Part shown: positions 50,975 through 52,110 of the stretch, piece by piece
Numbering within the stretch: the first letter of the stretch is position 1
How the letters are laid out: every line of letters begins with the position of its first letter
Assembly: GCF_014204535.1 (NCBI RefSeq)
Contig: NZ_JACHLR010000021.1
Coordinates: forward strand, 1-52,110
Length of the DNA stretch: 52,110 bases
DNA from: Novosphingobium chloroacetimidivorans
Lineage (GTDB): Bacteria; Pseudomonadota; Alphaproteobacteria; Sphingomonadales; Sphingomonadaceae
Reading direction: 5' to 3'
Notes under the pieces: generated by a model
The model's input: only the letters and a program-made list of their open reading frames with translations
Told to the model about the DNA's origin: nothing
The model's database searches: none
Translations under genes and position numbers: made by a program

Positions 50975-51178
50975 GGTGCCTCGCAAGAGGCTTCAATGGG
51001 AATGCGGTGAGAGGGTTCGCTCTCGATTCCGCGGCTGTCCCTGCAACTGTAAGCGGCGAGCGCGATGCACACGTCCTGCCGCAAGGAGGACAGCCACTGG
51101 GTCGACCGCCTCCATCGAGGCGGCACCTGGGAAGGCGTGCATCAAGCCTTGACCCGCGAGCCAGGAGACCTGCCGGCG
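50975..51178 (+). promoter_or_regulatory. Cobalamin (AdoCbl) riboswitch
   Basis: The conserved elements appear in the right order. GGTGCC opens P1/P2 (50975). GGGAATGCGGTGAGAG follows (50998 on). GCGGCTGTCCCTGCAACTGT is the core (51031-51050). GCCACTGGG is the B12 box (51093-51101). GGGAAGGCG lies at about 51129-51137. GAGCCAGGAGACCTGCC closes it (51158-51174). This class binds cobalamin and shuts off the downstream synthesis or uptake genes. It lies on the same strand as cobO, 215 nt upstream. Confidence 0.93.
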
Positions 51179-51248
51179 TCTGGTCGCTCTTGCCGTGGCC
51201 CAGGGGATGGCCAAGGCACGGTGTCTTTCCGTCTGAGCGACGTCATGC

Positions 51249-51266
51249 ATGCGGCCCGGGCCGCAT
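51249..51266. promoter_or_regulatory. 18-bp perfect palindrome in the riboswitch leader
   Basis: ATGCGGCCCGGGCCGCAT is self-complementary and lies 70 nt after the riboswitch and 127 nt before cobO. It could be part of the expression platform or a protein-binding site. No T-run follows. Confidence 0.4.
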
Positions 51267-51392
51267 CGGCACGCTTCGCGTCGGGCGCTTGCTTGCGCCC
51301 GCCCGCCGCACGTGTGTCGCTCGCCGGCGTGCGCCTTCGCGCCTCCCGGCCGGCCCGGTCCGACTGGTCGGCGGCGCGGCAGGAGAGTGAAC

Positions 51393-52001
51393 ATGATCGA
51401 ACGCACCGAGGAACGCCACACAGAGAAGATGAAGAAGAAGCAAGCCGCGCATGGCAAGATCATGGCCGGCAAGACGGCCGAGAAAGGCCTGCTGATCGTC
51501 CACACCGGCAAGGGCAAGGGCAAGACCACCGCGGCTCTGGGCATGGTGGTGCGCGCGATCGGCCATGGCAAGAAGGTGGGCGTTGTCCAGTTCGTGAAAG
51601 GCGCGATGACGACCGGCGAGAAGGCGGTGTTCGATGCGTTCCCCGCTCATGTCGAGTTCAAGCCGATGGGCGAAGGCTTTACCTGGGACACTCAGGACCG
51701 TGCCCGCGACATCGCGGTGGCGCGGGAGGCATGGGAGGAGGTAAAGCGCATGGTCGCCGATCCCGCCTACGACATGGTGCTGGCCGACGAGCTCAACATC
51801 GTGTTGCGCTACGACTACCTGTCGCTCGACGAAGTGCTGCCGGTGCTGACCGGGCGCGCGGCCATGAAGCACGTCATCGTCACCGGCCGCAACGCGCCCG
51901 AAGCACTGGTCGCCGCCGCCGATCTCGTCACCGAGATGACGCTGGTCAAGCACCCGTTCCGCGAACAGGGCGTGAAGGCCCAGGCGGGCATCGAGTACTG
52001 A
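51393..52001 (+). CDS. cobO: Cob(I)yrinic acid a,c-diamide adenosyltransferase
   Basis: The product is 202 residues from the ATG at 51393, preceded by AGGAGAG. The frame is open upstream to 51249 but that part is Arg/Pro-rich. The Walker A loop is VHTGKGKGKTTAALGMVVRA. VVQFVKGAMTTGEKAVFD and the DELNIVLRYDYL segment are typical of CobO/CobA/BtuR. It transfers adenosyl from ATP to Co(I) corrinoids. The riboswitch upstream fits. The next gene is an IS5 transposase, so further cob genes, if they existed here, are cut off. Confidence 0.94.
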   Translation: MIERTEERHTEKMKKKQAAHGKIMAGKTAEKGLLIVHTGKGKGKTTAALGMVVRAIGHGKKVGVVQFVKGAMTTGEKAVFDAFPAHVEFKPMGEGFTWDTQDRARDIAVAREAWEEVKRMVADPAYDMVLADELNIVLRYDYLSLDEVLPVLTGRAAMKHVIVTGRNAPEALVAAADLVTEMTLVKHPFREQGVKAQAGIEY

Positions 52002-52014
52002 GCATGGCGCCGCA

Positions 52015-52110
52015 TTAGGCCACCGACTCATTATGTCGCAGCCAAATCCGTATGGATGCAAGTTGGACTGACGCGAGGAAGTTATCATCTCGCTTGTCGT
52101 AGCGGGTGGC
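52015..52110 (-). CDS. IS5-family transposase, C-terminal fragment
   Basis: The last 31 codons of a leftward frame read ATRYDKRDDNFLASVQLASI and then RIWLRHNESVA before TAA (52015-52017). RYDK...NFLA.V.LA.I.IWLR is the usual C terminus of IS5 (IS427-group) DDE transposases. The element's terminal repeat would lie between 52002 and 52014, directly behind the cobO stop. The catalytic part is beyond the right edge. Confidence 0.75.
   Translation of the reverse strand, partial: ATRYDKRDDNFLASVQLASIRIWLRHNESVA

Overview
The window reads as the chromosome of a sphingomonad alphaproteobacterium, with Novosphingobium or Sphingomonas as the best guess. The basis is the high GC content, the gene families and order (rpmH-rnpA-yidD-yidC-engB, dapB/dapE, nth, comM, uvrB), and several families of GC-rich intergenic palindromes. 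Both ends are cut by insertion sequences: the tail of an IS66-type transposase with its terminal repeat on the left (1-95), and the tail of an IS5-type transposase on the right (52015-52110).

Region 1, about 96-11930, is one end of a prophage. It holds an IS-interrupted tail-fibre gene, a fibre-associated protein, two small membrane proteins that look like holins, a PD-(D/E)xK nuclease, a 1009-residue virion protein combining Ig-like, SGNH-esterase and SPRY modules, a set of small unknown genes, and a large serine integrase. The integrase lies next to a broken 5' piece of a sirtuin (cobB-type) gene, so the phage integrated inside that gene. Within the prophage an eight-base motif, CTAAATAC, occurs four times. 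Each copy lies 3-4 nt before an ATG and on that start's strand. I read it as a phage-specific promoter element giving almost leaderless mRNAs.

Region 2, about 12000-31500, is core chromosome: dapB, nth, a DctA-type transporter, a proline-rich lipoprotein coupled to an L,D-transpeptidase that apparently starts at CTG, dapE, a cupin, an S1/P1 nuclease overlapping a GST, comM, rpmH-rnpA-yidD-yidC, engB, small lipoproteins, a stress protein, an esterase, uvrB and a hicAB toxin-antitoxin pair.

Region 3, about 31500-46000, starts with a tripartite drug-efflux operon (MFS, HlyD and NodT-type proteins, all coupled by 4-bp overlaps). A spore-photoproduct-lyase-like radical SAM protein and a GreA/B-like factor follow. 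Next is a carboxylate-uptake locus: a TctE/TctD-type two-component system, divergent from a solute-binding protein, an OprO/P porin, a CitMHS transporter, an AbrB-type membrane protein and an alpha/beta hydrolase. The solute-binding protein has no ABC permease or ATPase beside it, which suggests a role in sensing.

Region 4, about 46000-52110, has two translationally coupled molybdopterin oxidoreductases with different candidate Mo ligands. After a gap comes a textbook cobalamin riboswitch in front of cobO, whose downstream side is cut off by the IS5-type element.
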